In this document: in pieces, positions 43,563-55,270 of the stretch
Position numbering within the stretch: the stretch's first letter is position 1
Layout: every line of letters begins with the position of its first letter
Origin: Aedes albopictus
Taxonomy: Eukaryota; Arthropoda; Insecta; Diptera; Culicidae
NCBI RefSeq assembly: GCF_035046485.1
Contig: NC_085138.1
Span: 23,654,800 to 23,718,799 of the forward strand
Length of the DNA: 64,000 nucleotides
Direction: 5' to 3'
Program-made: the position numbers and the translations under genes
Notes under the pieces: generated by a model
What the model was told of the DNA's origin: nothing
Databases searched by the model: none
Seen by the model: the letters and a program-made list of their open reading frames with translations, nothing else

Positions 43563-43954
43563 CAGTGTTGGTAAACTCACACTCAAAGCACACTCATGAA
43601 CCGCTCCTGCGTGAGCAAACTCGCACACGATTCTGAATCGTTTTCTCACGCGCGAGAATTTCATGCAAAATCTCGCACTCACGAGTCAAGCGCCGAAATC
43701 TCATTCGCTTGTAAAACGAATCCAAATACATTTGAACGACAATCAATGTTGTTGTACGCTAGATTTGCTTTTGTTTTAACATACAATCCTAAAAACTTCG
43801 ATGTAAACACTAAGAACACCAAGAAATAAAGGAATGAGTGAAATCATGAGTCAACTCATGCATGATGTTTTCGGTGGTGAGTTTGGCGAGTCAAGAATCG
43901 CGCGTGAAACAACTCAACCATGAGATTTTAGAATTTGAGTTTTTACCAACACTG
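43563..43954. mobile_element. hAT-type non-autonomous element, 392 bp
   Basis: CAGTGTTGGTAAACTCA at the left and TGAGTTTTTACCAACACTG at the right are inverted repeats. An exact 8-bp duplication ATCTATGC lies at 43555-43562 and 43955-43962. The interior is rich in GAGTT/CTCAC phrases and has no transposase. Confidence 0.9.
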
Positions 43955-43962
43955 ATCTATGC

Positions 43963-44579
43963 AAGCAGGGAGGCCACCCATGGGTTGGCACAGGCCCTTA
44001 TGGGACCTGAGCTCAGAGCCAGGATCAGCGCAAATCAGGATACTTCAACTGAACCTACCTCCACCCAGTTAGTTTCCTAAGCTGGATACAGATCGGGAAC
44101 GTACTCTAAGGCCTTGCCAAGGTTTTATGGGACGGAAGGCGGCTCCGACATTAGCCCATCCGTCGTTTCAGGTCAGTGTCACCCGGCCCTACTAAGAGGA
44201 TAGAATGCCGTCACTACCAGCACTCCTCTACTCCGCGGTCCTCTTAGAGTGTACCATCTCATTGACCAGTATCGTCGCGCGCCAGTATATCGTAATCAGG
44301 AGCTTACTGACATTGATCCTGATGTGCCCGAGGCACCCCTGACTAGGCTATGGCACTTTGGAAGCGGTGCCGGTTCGCTTGAACAGAGTTGATGCTTCCG
44401 GATGTGTGGTATTTCTGAAGAGGCCCAGCAGAGCCCACTGCTGAACCCCCGCCACGCCTAGGCAAACTCCGCTTGAACAGTTCGTGTGCAGCGCACATGA
44501 TGCTCGGTCACCTTGCGATGCCAAAGGTGGTGAGTCCTCACTGATGTTAGAACATGCTTCGCCTAAGAAACGCCATCTT
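43963..44579. other. GC-rich non-coding DNA, possibly an element UTR
   Basis: This is continuous with the DNA left of the hAT-type insertion. It looks like untranslated retroelement sequence, but no family was recognised. Confidence 0.3.
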
Positions 44580-44960
44580 AAGCTCCCACCGTCAACCTGA
44601 GGGCCCTTGTAGCCCCCTGAAAGTACACCTATAACCTTTTGAAACATTCGGAAACCTCCTAAATCCGCCATGGAACCGTCCTGTGAGCCCTTAGCGCTCT
44701 AAAAGCCATCTGAAACGCCTTGAAATGCTTCTGAAACCCCTCTATGGAGCTGACCTGAGAGCTTGTGCAGAACACTAAAACCCCTTTACAAATCTTTAAA
44801 CCCTGAAACGCCATGGAACGCCTCGAAATGCTTTTGAAACTAGCACAAAAATCTCCATGAAACTGACTGAACCGTATTGAAACCCCCTAAAACTCCTCCA
44901 AAACCTCCTGAAACGCTTTGAAATGCCCTTTGAAACCAACCTCTTCCTTAGACTTCCATG
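44580..44960 (-). repeat. Degenerate GTTTCAAGG-type repeat, block 3
   Basis: TGAAACGCC, GAAACCCC and TTGAAATGC phrases recur through the block. They are the same motif set as at 43235, with no fixed period visible by eye. Confidence 0.5.
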
Positions 44961-46582
44961 AAAACCCTCTTCAACATCGCATGACTTTGGAATCGAAGGG
45001 GTTACAGATGACCCAAGGCGATGAAACCGAGCATTACATACTGGTTCGATACTAACGTTACGGCAGCAGAGGTGGAGCAGTTCGGCTCCAAAGGGTTAAT
45101 TCTCTTATAGGCTATAGCTAGTAGTTCTCTTTAAACTTCTTTGCAACCTTTGAATTCGTTTAGGTAATAAATCCAGTGGTTCCAGTATTTTAATAATTTA
45201 AATATTCATAAATTTTCATGAAAAAATCTTAATCTTAACGAGCAGATTTGTATAACCGGCGTCAAATAGTGCCAAAATAACGCACGCATCCTGAATATCA
45301 GCTATCAACAGAAGATTCTAGTGCAATGATATAGAAATACTCAGCAAACTATCATCGTGATTCCCCAAGGACCTCAAATACTCAGTGCCTTATTTGCGGT
45401 AGTAACCAATATCTATCATCGTTTGCGCCCATTGCGCAATTAATCCCATAGGGATAGGATAGGCGTTCGCTTCGCATGGTTCATTGCTATCAACGAACCA
45501 CTATCCTAGCTACTGTGCTACAGAGGCTATACCTTCCCGCACAGTGGAACTTAGATAAATTAGATCACGACCGTCTTGGTCCTAGGTAGGTACTTGTTGG
45601 TAGCCCTAGGGAACTCCGCCCGCACACCGAACTCTGCGCGAGATCCGAATCATGAAAAGGTCCTCCTGATGGCTACAAGCATGGTTACCGCTCATTACTG
45701 ATTCCACCAACCAACCGACGGACGATTGCTCTCTACGGGGTCGTCGGTCTCTTCCAAAACGCCCGGCAACCACTAGGTACCCACTAGTAAGGCAAAACGG
45801 TAGCCGTCGTCCCCGTTGTGTTTGTGCGAACGAGCGGCGCGCGATGATTTATTCTGTTGTTTGCGCAGGTTTTGTGTGCACCCGCAACGACATGATCACG
45901 AATTTGCCTCACTTCCACCTCGATCGCCCAGACGACACATCTTGAAATGAAACCCCATCGCATCGCGGACGGACGGGTATCACACAGGTCGGCCACACTG
46001 CAGTCAGCAGTCAGCACTGTGGGTACCTACCTACAAATGAACCGCGCGGACCTCCGACTGACTGTGTGGTCGGGGTCTCCTCCTCGTCTGCTGCTAATCA
46101 AAGTCTCCACTCGACGGAAGGGATTCCACGCGGAGATCGGCGGTTGACACGATCCCCCCACAGTTGCCGCTCCATCACCACCGCAGTTGGCCAGGGGGTC
46201 ACTTGGCGCGAAATTCTGGAACCCTGAGAAATTTCCAGCGCTATCGATCGATTCCGGGTTCCTCGGTCGGTCGGTCGGCGATGGTGGGAAGCAAACATTA
46301 TTTTAATTTGAATAGACTCGATGCTCGATTTCCGTCTTGGTTGTCGTCGTCGTCGCCGGTGTGCAGCCCAATTAATGCTATTTAACGAAACACTTTAGAT
46401 GACCCCTGGCCGTCTGTCGCCTATTCGGTCTCGTAGTTCGAAACTGAATGCAAATGTAGCATTACCTGGGGTTGGGGGGAGGACGGCAGCGCACCGAAAG
46501 AAACGTGCTTTGGGGAAGTTTGATGATTGACTGAGAGCTAATCTGGCATATGAACCATTTCAATTTTAAGATATTTTTTGGG
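44961..46582. other. Unique DNA, GC-rich from 45600, no gene assigned
   Basis: The 45600-46480 part is GC-rich and CpG-rich, with only short frames and no recognised repeats. It may be host DNA. Confidence 0.35.
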
Positions 46583-46859
46583 GGTTTGCTTCTGCGAACC
46601 TGAGCGTCTGTTCTCCATGAGGAGCGGCTCACAACAGCGTCTGATCCCCATGTTAGGGGCGGCTGATCAACGTTCGAATGCCAGTGAAGGACTCTAAGCT
46701 CAAATGAGCACTATGGTGTTCACGAAATTGGGGGGTTGGTGTCCGGCCCTATGAGCCAGCCGTAAAAAAAACCATTGTAACGGAAAAACAGCAAACAGAA
46801 TAATACGAACCGAGACCAACGGCAACAAACCCAGTGAACAAAAAGGACGTGCGATTGGA

Positions 46860-49530
46860 AACTCGGAACGTGAAGCTGCCGATCTCTCAATTTCATTGGG
46901 AGCACCCGCATACGCGCCGATCTACTGAAGGACCGCGGGTTCGGCATCGTAGCCCTGCAGAAGATGTGTTGGACAGAATCCATGGTGCGAACGTTTAGAA
47001 GTATACCATCTACCAGAGCTACGGCAACATACGCGAGCTGGGAACAGCGTTTTCGTGATAGGCAATATGCAGAGACGCGTGATCAGTTGGTGGCCGATCG
47101 ACGAAAGAATGTGCAGGTTAAGGATCAAGGGTCGATTCTCTAACTTCAGCTTAAGGTGAAACATCAAGAAATCCAATTACAATATTTCATACAAACTTTA
47201 GAGGCGCAAATCTGACGAACGAAGCATCGAACCAAGCCGCACCTATTTATCCTGGCTTTGCTCACTTGCAAAAAGAGGCAGCTTTTCCAAATCGAGCGCA
47301 TTTGTTTACGAATTTATAAGTTAGTGCTTTTGAAAACGTGAGTAGGGGTCCAAGTCGACCATTGTGGCAGCCATGTTTGTATTCTCTGATGTTTGTCCCT
47401 AATAAACATGCACAGCCCACACTCGGGAAGCACTGATGATGACAAGGACGCTTTTTACGCGCAGCTCGAACGCGAGTATCACCGCTGTCCAAGCCACGAC
47501 GTCAAGATCATCATAGGAGATTTAAACGCGCAGGTAGGCCAGGAGGAGGAATTCAGACCGATGATTGGAAAGTTCAGCGCCCACCAGCAGAGGAACGAAA
47601 ACGGCCTTTGACTCATTGATTTTGCCGCCTCCAAAAACATGGCCATACGTAGCACCTTTTTCCAACATAGTCGTCCCCATATCGTTACACGTGGAGATCA
47701 CCACAGCAGACGGAATCGCAAATCGACCACGTTCTGATTGACGGACGGCAGTTCTCCGACATTATCGATGTCAGGACCTATCGTGGCGCCAACATCGACT
47801 CCGACCACATCTAGTGATGGCCAAACTGCGCCCAAAACTCTTGGTCATCAACAATGTACGGTACCGGCGACCGCCACGGTACAACCTAGAGTGACTAAAA
47901 CAACCGGATGTCGTTTTAGCAGGCGCATCGCGACGCCGCGTTGCCAGGCGAGGATAAGCTCGATGAGGCCCCTCTAGAGGACTGCTGGAGTACAGTGAAA
48001 GCAGCCATCAACGACGCAGCCGAGAGCATCATCGGGTATGTGGAACGGAATCGACAGAACGAATGGTTCGACGAAGAGTGCAGAACAGTTTTGGAGGAGA
48101 AGAACGCAGCACGGGCGGTAATGATGCAGCAAGGAACCCGACTGAACGTGGAACGTTACAAACAGAAGTGGAAACAGCAGACCCGCCTCTTTCGGGAGAA
48201 AAGCCGTCGCCTGGGGGAAGCGGAGTGCGAAGAAATTGTACTGCTGTGCAGTTCCCAAGAAACGCGGAAGTTTTACCAGTAGCTCAACGCATCCCGCAAC
48301 GGCTTCGTGCCGCGAGCAGGGATATGGACGGAGGCCTCTTGCCGAACGGACGCGGACGAAGGTGATCGAAAGGTGCAAGCAGCACTTCGATCAGCACCTA
48401 AATGGCGTGGAGAACGTAAAAGACGACGCCAGTGCGGAGGACAGAAATGAACCAACTTCCACGCTGAGGTAAGTTAAGGATGTCATTCATCAGCTCAAAA
48501 CCAACAAAGTAGCTGGTAAGGGTGATATCGCAGCTGAACTCATCAAGATGGGTCCTGATAAGTTGGCCACCTGTCTGCACCGGTTGATAGTCAGGATCTG
48601 GGTAACCGAACAGCTACCGGAGGAGTGGAAGGAAAAGGTAATCTGCCCCATTCACAAGAAAGACGACCATTTGGAATGTAAGAATTTCAAAGCGATCACT
48701 ACATATTTTAAATGCTGCATTTGTGCTGCATCCAAAGTGCTATCCCGAGTCATCTTCCGCCGTCTGCCACCTAAAACGAATGAGTTAGTGGGAAGCTATC
48801 AAGCCGGCTTAATCGACGGCCGGTCGACAACGGACCAGATTTTCACTGTACGATAAATCCTCCAGAAATGTCGTGAATACCAGGTCCCAACGCATCACCT
48901 GTTCATCGACTTTAAAGCGGCATACGACACTATCGAACACACAGAGCTATGGAGAATCATGAACGAAAACGGCCTTCCTGGGAAGCTGACTAGACTGATT
49001 AAAGCAACGATGGATAGTGTGCAAAACTGCGTACGTAAGGGTTTCGGGTGAACTATCCAGTTCATTCGAATCTCGCCAGGGATTGCGACAAAGTGACGGA
49101 CTCTTATGCCTACTCTTCAGCATCACTCTGGAAGGTGAAATGCGACGAGCTGGGCTCAACAGTCGGGGAACGATTTTCACAAAATCCGGTCAATTTGTGC
49201 GCTTTGTGGACGATATGCACATTTGGAATATTTGGAACGGCGGCAGAACTGTACACCCGCCTGAAACGCGAAACAGCAAAGATCGGACTGGAGGTGAATC
49301 CCTCAAATACAAAGTACATACATGCTGACAGGCGGAACCGAACACGACCGGATCCGTCTGGGCAGTAATGTTACGATAGACGGGGATACCTTCGAGGTGG
49401 TGGAGGAATTCGTCTACCTCGGATCCTTACTGACGGCTGACAACAATGTGAGTCGTGAAATTTGAAGGCGCATCATGATCGGAAGTCGGGCCTACTATGG
49501 GTTCCAGAAGAAGCTGATTCCTGAAAGAAA
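46860..49530 (+). pseudogene. RTE ORF remnant (endonuclease and RT), copy B
   Basis: Ordered matches include GIVALQKMCWTES near 46945, INMHSPHSGSTDDD at 47400, IIIGDLNAQVGQE at 47508, [14 protein letters not shown] near 47715, RNEWFDEECRTVLEE near 48057, LPEEWKEKVICPIHKK near 48615, SYQAGLIDGRSTTDQIF near 48790, LFIDFKAAYDTIE near 48900, and a palm remnant RFVDDM near 49200, where the catalytic FADD box has changed to FVDD. Both stop codons and frameshifts are frequent. It cannot be active. Confidence 0.8.
47155..47397. mobile_element. ~240-bp insertion in RTE copy B, MITE-like
   Basis: Coding homology stops at about 47150 and resumes at 47397. The inserted piece begins GGTGAAACATCAAG and ends TGATGTTTGTCCC, which are weak inverted repeats, and TAA occurs on both sides. 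The superfamily is unknown. Confidence 0.55.
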
Positions 49531-49974
49531 ACCCTGAAATAATTTGGGAGAATAAAGCAAGAAATGAAGCAATCGCTAGTAAAATCTCTGAAAGAATACA
49601 GGCAAAAAAAACCCTCGAAGGAATCCCTAAAAAATTTGCTGGAGTAATACTTGAAAGAATGCCGGAAATAATCCCAGGAGGAAGAAATGTCTAAGCGAAT
49701 CTAGAAGTAATTCCTGAATCGATTTCAAAAGGAATCTCTTTGAATATCCTGGAAGTATTCCTGAAATAATACTGGGAGAAAATTCTGAAAGAGTCCTGAA
49801 GGAATCCCGAGAGGAATTGGAGTAGGATTCCCAGAGAATATCTTGGAGGAATTCCCGAAGGAATACCAATAGGAATCCCTGAAGAAATCCCAGGAGGAAT
49901 CTTTTAAGGATCACGAAAGGAGCATCTGAGGAAATACCTGGAGAAATCCCGAAAGAAATCCCGGGATCGTTAGA

Positions 49975-50010
49975 TCCAGAGGCACGTTCTCCTCCATTTG
50001 GGACATCTGT
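49975..50010 (-). repeat. Short conserved segment (LINE tail-like), copy 3
   Basis: The minus-strand reading AQMSQMEENVPLDL matches the copies at 26934 and 29073. It is inserted in the minisatellite. Confidence 0.5.
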
Positions 50011-50052
50011 GCCAGTAATCCCGGTAGGAATCCCTGAAAGGATCCTTGAAGG

Positions 50053-50518
50053 ACAGGTATTCTTCGATACAACGTACCCTCGATATAGCGTACCCTCGAT
50101 ATAGCGAATTCGATATAACGTACATTTTGCTTCGATACAACGTACAACATTGAAAATTTTTATTTTCCCACGAATAACCCTTAGATAAACTACGAAATCA
50201 CTCAAATCAATGTTTTGTTGCAGCCTTGTTACCCAGAATTAGCGCAATTTGGGGATAAATTTAGTGTACGCTATATCGAAGCAAAATGTACGTTATATCG
50301 AAGCACAAAAAACGAAATGACTTTTTCGTCAAAACTCAAGTTTTTCATTATCGGTTTTCTGAATTTCACCGAAATCATTATTTGGGATTAATTTCACGTC
50401 GAATACATTAATACTAGCATAAAAAATATTAAATTTTTCTCTGCTTCGATATAACGTACACTTCGATACAAAGTACAAAGAGAAAACTTTTTTGTACGTT
50501 ATATCGAAGAGTACCTGT
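50053..50518. mobile_element. 466-bp MITE with repeated TTCGATATAACGTAC motifs
   Basis: The ends ACAGGTATTCTTCGATACAA and TTATATCGAAGAGTACCTGT are inverted repeats. About ten copies or near-copies of the 15-bp TTCGATATAACGTAC occur in both orientations, most of them near the ends. Dense terminal motifs suggest a transposase or host factor binding site. No clear target duplication was seen. A pogo/Tigger relationship is possible but unproven. Confidence 0.75.
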
Positions 50519-51990
50519 AATCATTAAAAGAATCTCTAAATGATTTTCTAACGGAATTACTGGAAGAACTCTGAAAGGATCTAGGAGAAATTCCCAACGG
50601 AAGCCCTAAGGGAGTTTCGAGAATGAAATCTCGAGAGAAATCCCAAAGGAAGCCCGGGAAGAATCCATAAAACAATCCCTGAATGAATCCCGGGAGGAAT
50701 CTCCAAAAAATCTTGGGTAAAATCAATGAACAAATCACGGGAGGGTCAATGAATGAACCCTGGAATGAATTCCTGGAGAAATCGCTAAAGTAAACCCGGG
50801 ACAAACCCCAAAATGAATCCTAGAGGAATCTCTGATGCAGTCTCGGAAGTAACTTGTGAAAGAATCCTGTAAAGAATCCCGGGAGGAATCACTGAAGAAA
50901 ACCCGGGAGCAGTCCTTGATGGGACCCGGAAAATGAGTCTAATCACAGAATTCCGGAAGAATCCCCAGCAGGAATTCTCAAAGGAATCCATGGAGGAATC
51001 GATTAAAGAACCCCAGATGGAATCCCTAACGGAGTTCCGGAATGAATTCCAAGAGCAATCCTTGACAGAATTCTAGAGAAATCTCTGAAGGAATCTTAGG
51101 AGAAATCCCAAAAGAACACCGGGAAGGATCCATGAAGGAATACCGCTCAAAATTTCAAAAGGAATCTAGAGGGAAATTATAAAAAAATGCCGGAATAAAT
51201 TAATTTAATAAATATCAGGAGAAATTAATGAAGAAATTCCATAAAACTCAGGAGGAATCATTCAATTAATCTCTGCAGGAAAACCGGAATGAATAATTCC
51301 GGAATAACTCCCAAGATGTTTCGCGTGAAAAATCAATAAAGGAATGCCGGGAGGACTCAATGAAGGAGGAATCCATGAAGAAATCATGAGTAGAATCGCT
51401 AAAAGCAGCCTGGTAGAAATCCCCGAAGAAATCCGGGGAAAATCCCAGGAAAACTGCTAGAGGAATCACTGATTTAATCTCTGGAAAAATCCGTGAAACA
51501 ACCCGGTAGGAATCCTGATAAAAATCTGTACAGGAATCCTAGGAGAATTCAATTTTATAATCAATCAATCCCGGGAAATGCCGGAAAATATCTCTGGAGG
51601 AATTCTGGGAGAAATCCATAAAAGAATCCCGAGAGGAATCAATCAAAGTATTCCAAAAGAAACTTCTCAAGGAAACCCAGAAAGGATCTCAATACGAGTC
51701 CCGGGAAACATGCCAGAATACATACTGAGAGATGTCCTTGACGGAAATGTCGTGAGAGATCAATAAAGGAATTCTAGGTTGAATCCCTGGAAGAACCACT
51801 GAAACAATCTCGGGAGGAATTCCTTTGATTTTTTTTAGAAAAACACTTGCAGGGATCTCAGAAAGAACCCTAAGTGGAATACCAGGAGGAATCCTGGAAA
51901 CATATTGGGATGAATCCCCACTGGAGTCTCGGGAGGAATTACAAGATGAAACATGTTAGGAATTCTAGGAGAAATCTATGGAGGAGAATC

Positions 51991-52249
51991 ATCGGGAGGG
52001 AATGATGCATATTGCCATAGATAAATCCCTGCGGTAGGCCTTGCATTTAGACCGAAACTTCCGTGATAGAAACTACATCAGCGTTATCTACTAGATCGGT
52101 AGTTTTGAACTGGTAAACTTTTCGACATTGCTCTTATAAACCTGAACGTTTTTATTGAATACGCCATCTTTACATATCTTCGTAGAGGTTTGATATTAGC
52201 AAAAGTATTTTTTCACCTCTGAACCACCAGTTCGAAGGATTTCTTACTC
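51991..52249. other. Non-coding spacer
   Basis: Unique sequence lies between the minisatellite and the RTE 3' tail. Nothing is recognised. Confidence 0.35.
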
Positions 52250-52286
52250 ATTTTCATTCATTCATTTATTTAGTATTACATCAAAT

Positions 52287-54998
52287 TCAAGATAAAACTG
52301 AATCAACAATATTTCTCCATAATACACGGTTCGTGGCTGCCGCTCTCCATCCTCGGTCGCGCCCAATGCTCGCCAAGTCACGTTCCACCTGGTCCGCCCA
52401 TCGTGCTCTCTGCGCTCCACGCCTTCTTGTGCCAACCGGATCAGTTGCAAACACCAGCTTTGCAGGGTTGTTGTCCGGCATTCTTGCAACATGCCCTGCC
52501 CACCGTATCCTTCCGGCTTTGGCCACCTTCTGGATGCTGGGTTCGCCGTAAAGTGCAGCGAGCTCGTGGTTCATTCTTCTCCGCCACACACCGTTCTCCT
52601 GCACACCGCCGAAGATCGTCCTTAGCACGCGTCGCTCGAAAACTCCGAGTGCTTGCAGGTCCTCCTCGAGCATGGTCCATGTCTCGTGCCCGTAGAGGAT
52701 TACCGGTCTTATTAGCGTTTTGTACATGGTGCATTTGGTGCGTGGGTGAATCTTTTTCGACCGCAGTTTCTTCTGGAGCCCGTAGTAGGCCCGACTTCCG
52801 CTGATGATGCGCCTCCGAATTTCACGGCTCACGTTGTTGTCAGCCGTCAGTAAGGATCCGAGGTAGACGAATTCCTCCACCACCTCGAAAGTATCCCCGT
52901 CTATCGTAACATTACTACCCAGACGGATCCGGTCGTTTTCGGTTCCGCCTACCAGCATGTACTTTGTTTTTGAGGCATTCACCACCAGTCCGACTTTTGC
53001 TGCTTCGCGTTTCAGGCGGGTGTACAGCTCTGCCACCGTTCCAAATGTTCTTGCAATAATGTCCATGTCGTCCGCAAAGCACACAAATTGACCGGATTTT
53101 GTGAAAATCGTTCCTCGGCTGTTGAGCCCGGCTCGTCGCATCACACCTTCCAGAGCGATGTTGAAGAGTAGGCATGAGAGTCCATCACCTTGTCTCAGTC
53201 CCCGGCGAGATTCAAATGAACTGGATAGTTCACCCGAAACCCTTACGCAGTTTTGCACACCGTCCATCGTTGCTTTAATCAGTCTAGTCAGCTTCCCAGG
53301 AAAGCCGTTTTCGTCCATGATTCTCCATAGCTCTGCGCGGTCGATACTGTCGTATGCCGCTTTGAAGTCGATGAACAGGTGATGCGTTGGGACCTGGTAT
53401 TCACGGCATTTCTGGAGGATTTGCCGTACGGTAAAGATCTGGTCCGTTGTCGACCGGCCGTCGATGAAGCCGGCTTGATAACTTCCCACGAACTCATTTG
53501 TTTTAGGTGACAGGCGACGGAAGATGATCTGGGATAGCACTTTGTAGGCAGCATTCAAAATAGTGATCGCCCTGAAGTTCTCACATTCCAAATGGTCGCC
53601 TTTCTTGTGAATGGGGCAGATTACCCCTTCCTTCCACTCCTCCGGTAGCTGTTCGGTTTCCCAGATCCTGACTATCAGCCGATGCAAACAGGTGGCCAAC
53701 TTTTCTGGGCCCATCTTGATGAGTTCAGCTGCGATACCATCCTTACCAGCTGCTTTGTTGGTTTTGAGCTGGTGAATGGCATCCTTAACTTCCCTCAGCG
53801 TGGGAGTTGGTTCGTTTCCGTCCTCCGCTGCACTGGCGTCGTCGTTTCCTCCGTTGCCGTGGGCTCCCGCGCCTACGTTCTCCACGCCGTTCAGGTGCTG
53901 ATCGAAGTGCTGCTTCCACCTTTCGATCACCTCACGTCCGTCCGTCAAGAGGCCTCCGTCTTTATCCCTGCAGATTTCGGCTCGCGGCACGAAGCCGTTG
54001 CGGGATGCGTTGAGCTTCTGATAGAACTTCCGTGTTTCTTGGGAACGGCACAGCAGTTCCATTTCTTCACACTCCGCTTCTTCCAGGCGGCGCTTTTTCT
54101 CCCGAAAGAGGCGGGTCTGCTGTTTCCGCTTCTGTTTATAACGTTCCACGTTCTGTCGAGTCCCTTGCTGCAGCATTACCGCCCTCGCTGCATTCTTCTC
54201 CTCCAAAACCGTTCTGCACTCTTCGTCGAACCATTCGTTCCGTCGATTCCGTTCCACGTACCCGATGGTGCTCTCGGCTGCGTCGTTGATGGCTGCTTTC
54301 ACTGTACTCCAGCAGTCCTCTAGAGGGGCCTCATCGAGCTCGCCCTCTTCTGGCAACGCGGCTTCGAGATTCTGCGCGTATGCTGAGGCGACATCCGGTT
54401 GCTTCAGTCGCTCTAGGTTGTACCGTGGCGGTCGCCGGTACCGTACATTGTTGATGACGGAGAGTTTTGGGCGCAGTTTGACCATCACCAGATAGTGGTC
54501 GGAGTCGATGTTGGCGCCACGATAGGTCCTGACGTCGATAATGTCGGAGAAGTGCCGTCCGTCAATCAGAACGTGGTCGATTTGAGATTCCGTCTGCTGT
54601 GGTGATCTCCAGGTGTAACGATAAGGGAGGCTGTGTTGGAAAAAGGTGCTACGTATGGCCATATTTTTGGAGGCGGCGAAATCAATGAGTCGTAGGCCGT
54701 TTTCGTTCGTCTGCTGGTGGGCGCTGAACTTACCAATCGTCGGTCTGAATTCCTCCTCCTGGCCTACCTGAGCGTTCAAATCACCTATGATGATCTTGAC
54801 GTCGTGGCTTGGGCAGCGATCGTACTCACGTTCGAGCTGCGCGTAAAATGCGTCCTTGTCATCATCAGTACTTCCGGAGTGTGGGCTGTGCACGTTTATT
54901 ATGCTGAAGTTGAAGAATCGGCCTTTGATCCTCAACCTGCACATTCTTTCGTCGATCGGCCACCAACCGATCACGCGCCTCTGCATATCACCCATCAC
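52287..54998 (-). CDS. RTE-clade endonuclease-reverse transcriptase (903 codons)
   Basis: One open frame covers most of the element protein. Residues ~1-190 are the endonuclease, with INVHSPHSGS, IIIGDLNAQVG (~67-77), [10 protein letters not shown] and NIDSDHYLVM. Reverse transcriptase follows with NKAAGKDGIAAELIK, CENFRAITILN, LFIDFKAAYDSID (~540-552, first catalytic D), GLRQGDGLSCLLFN and FADDMDII (~639-646, catalytic DD). The C-terminus has the conserved AGHVARMPDNNPAKLVF and RRRGAQRARWADQ segments. All catalytic blocks look intact. The first ~70 residues of the endonuclease lie upstream, beyond a TGA at 55068-55070, so the annotated start is an internal ATG. The frame between that stop and the internal ATG is open. 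Confidence 0.9.
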   Translation of the reverse strand: MMGDMQRRVIGWWPIDERMCRLRIKGRFFNFSIINVHSPHSGSTDDDKDAFYAQLEREYDRCPSHDVKIIIGDLNAQVGQEEEFRPTIGKFSAHQQTNENGLRLIDFAASKNMAIRSTFFQHSLPYRYTWRSPQQTESQIDHVLIDGRHFSDIIDVRTYRGANIDSDHYLVMVKLRPKLSVINNVRYRRPPRYNLERLKQPDVASAYAQNLEAALPEEGELDEAPLEDCWSTVKAAINDAAESTIGYVERNRRNEWFDEECRTVLEEKNAARAVMLQQGTRQNVERYKQKRKQQTRLFREKKRRLEEAECEEMELLCRSQETRKFYQKLNASRNGFVPRAEICRDKDGGLLTDGREVIERWKQHFDQHLNGVENVGAGAHGNGGNDDASAAEDGNEPTPTLREVKDAIHQLKTNKAAGKDGIAAELIKMGPEKLATCLHRLIVRIWETEQLPEEWKEGVICPIHKKGDHLECENFRAITILNAAYKVLSQIIFRRLSPKTNEFVGSYQAGFIDGRSTTDQIFTVRQILQKCREYQVPTHHLFIDFKAAYDSIDRAELWRIMDENGFPGKLTRLIKATMDGVQNCVRVSGELSSSFESRRGLRQGDGLSCLLFNIALEGVMRRAGLNSRGTIFTKSGQFVCFADDMDIIARTFGTVAELYTRLKREAAKVGLVVNASKTKYMLVGGTENDRIRLGSNVTIDGDTFEVVEEFVYLGSLLTADNNVSREIRRRIISGSRAYYGLQKKLRSKKIHPRTKCTMYKTLIRPVILYGHETWTMLEEDLQALGVFERRVLRTIFGGVQENGVWRRRMNHELAALYGEPSIQKVAKAGRIRWAGHVARMPDNNPAKLVFATDPVGTRRRGAQRARWADQVERDLASIGRDRGWRAAATNRVLWRNIVDSVLS

Positions 54999-55270
54999 GA
55001 TGAAAGCTGTTCCCAGCTCGCGTGTGTTGCCGCAGCTCTGGTAGATGGTATGATTACCTCTAAACGTTCACACCATGGATCCTGTCCAACACACCTCCTG
55101 CAGCGCTACGATGCCGAACCCGCGGTCCTTCAGTAGATCGGCGAGTATGCGGGTGCTCCCAATGAAGTTGAGAGATCGGCAGTTCCACGTACCGAGTTTC
55201 CAATCGCAAGTCCTTTTCGTTCGCTGGGGTCGTTGCCGTTGGTCTCGGTTAGTATTATTCTGTTGCTGAT
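54999..55270 (-). pseudogene. N-terminal part of the RTE endonuclease, cut off by one stop codon
   Basis: In the same frame as the 903-codon ORF, the minus strand reads LGTWNCRSLNFIG and GIVALQEVCWTGSMV, then TGA at 55068-55070, then HTIYQSCGNTRELGTAFIVMG. The copy at 46981 has CGA at this place, so the stop is best explained by a C-to-T change at a CpG. Nothing else separates the two parts. Confidence 0.75.

Larger units (their letters stand above)
46583..49530 (+). mobile_element. RTE-clade LINE, degenerate copy B
   Basis: The 5' UTR (TGAGCGTCTGTTCTCCA, CATGTTAGGGGCGGCTGATC) and the whole endonuclease-RT sequence parallel the 52287-55640 copy on the opposite strand. Reading frames are broken by many stops and shifts. 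A ~240-bp insertion lies at 47155-47397. The copy stops near 49520, where minisatellite block 4 begins, so the C-terminus is missing. Confidence 0.85.
49520..51990 (+). repeat. Degenerate 12-bp minisatellite, block 4
   Basis: Variants of GGAGGAATCCCT and GAAGGAATCCCT continue for about 2.4 kb. The block is interrupted by the LINE-tail-like segment at 49975-50010 and the element at 50053-50518. Frames in it are repeat artefacts. Confidence 0.8.

Noticed and set aside
53682..54323. 213-codon plus-strand frame
   Set aside because: It is antisense to the intact RTE reverse transcriptase ORF and mirrors its codon structure.
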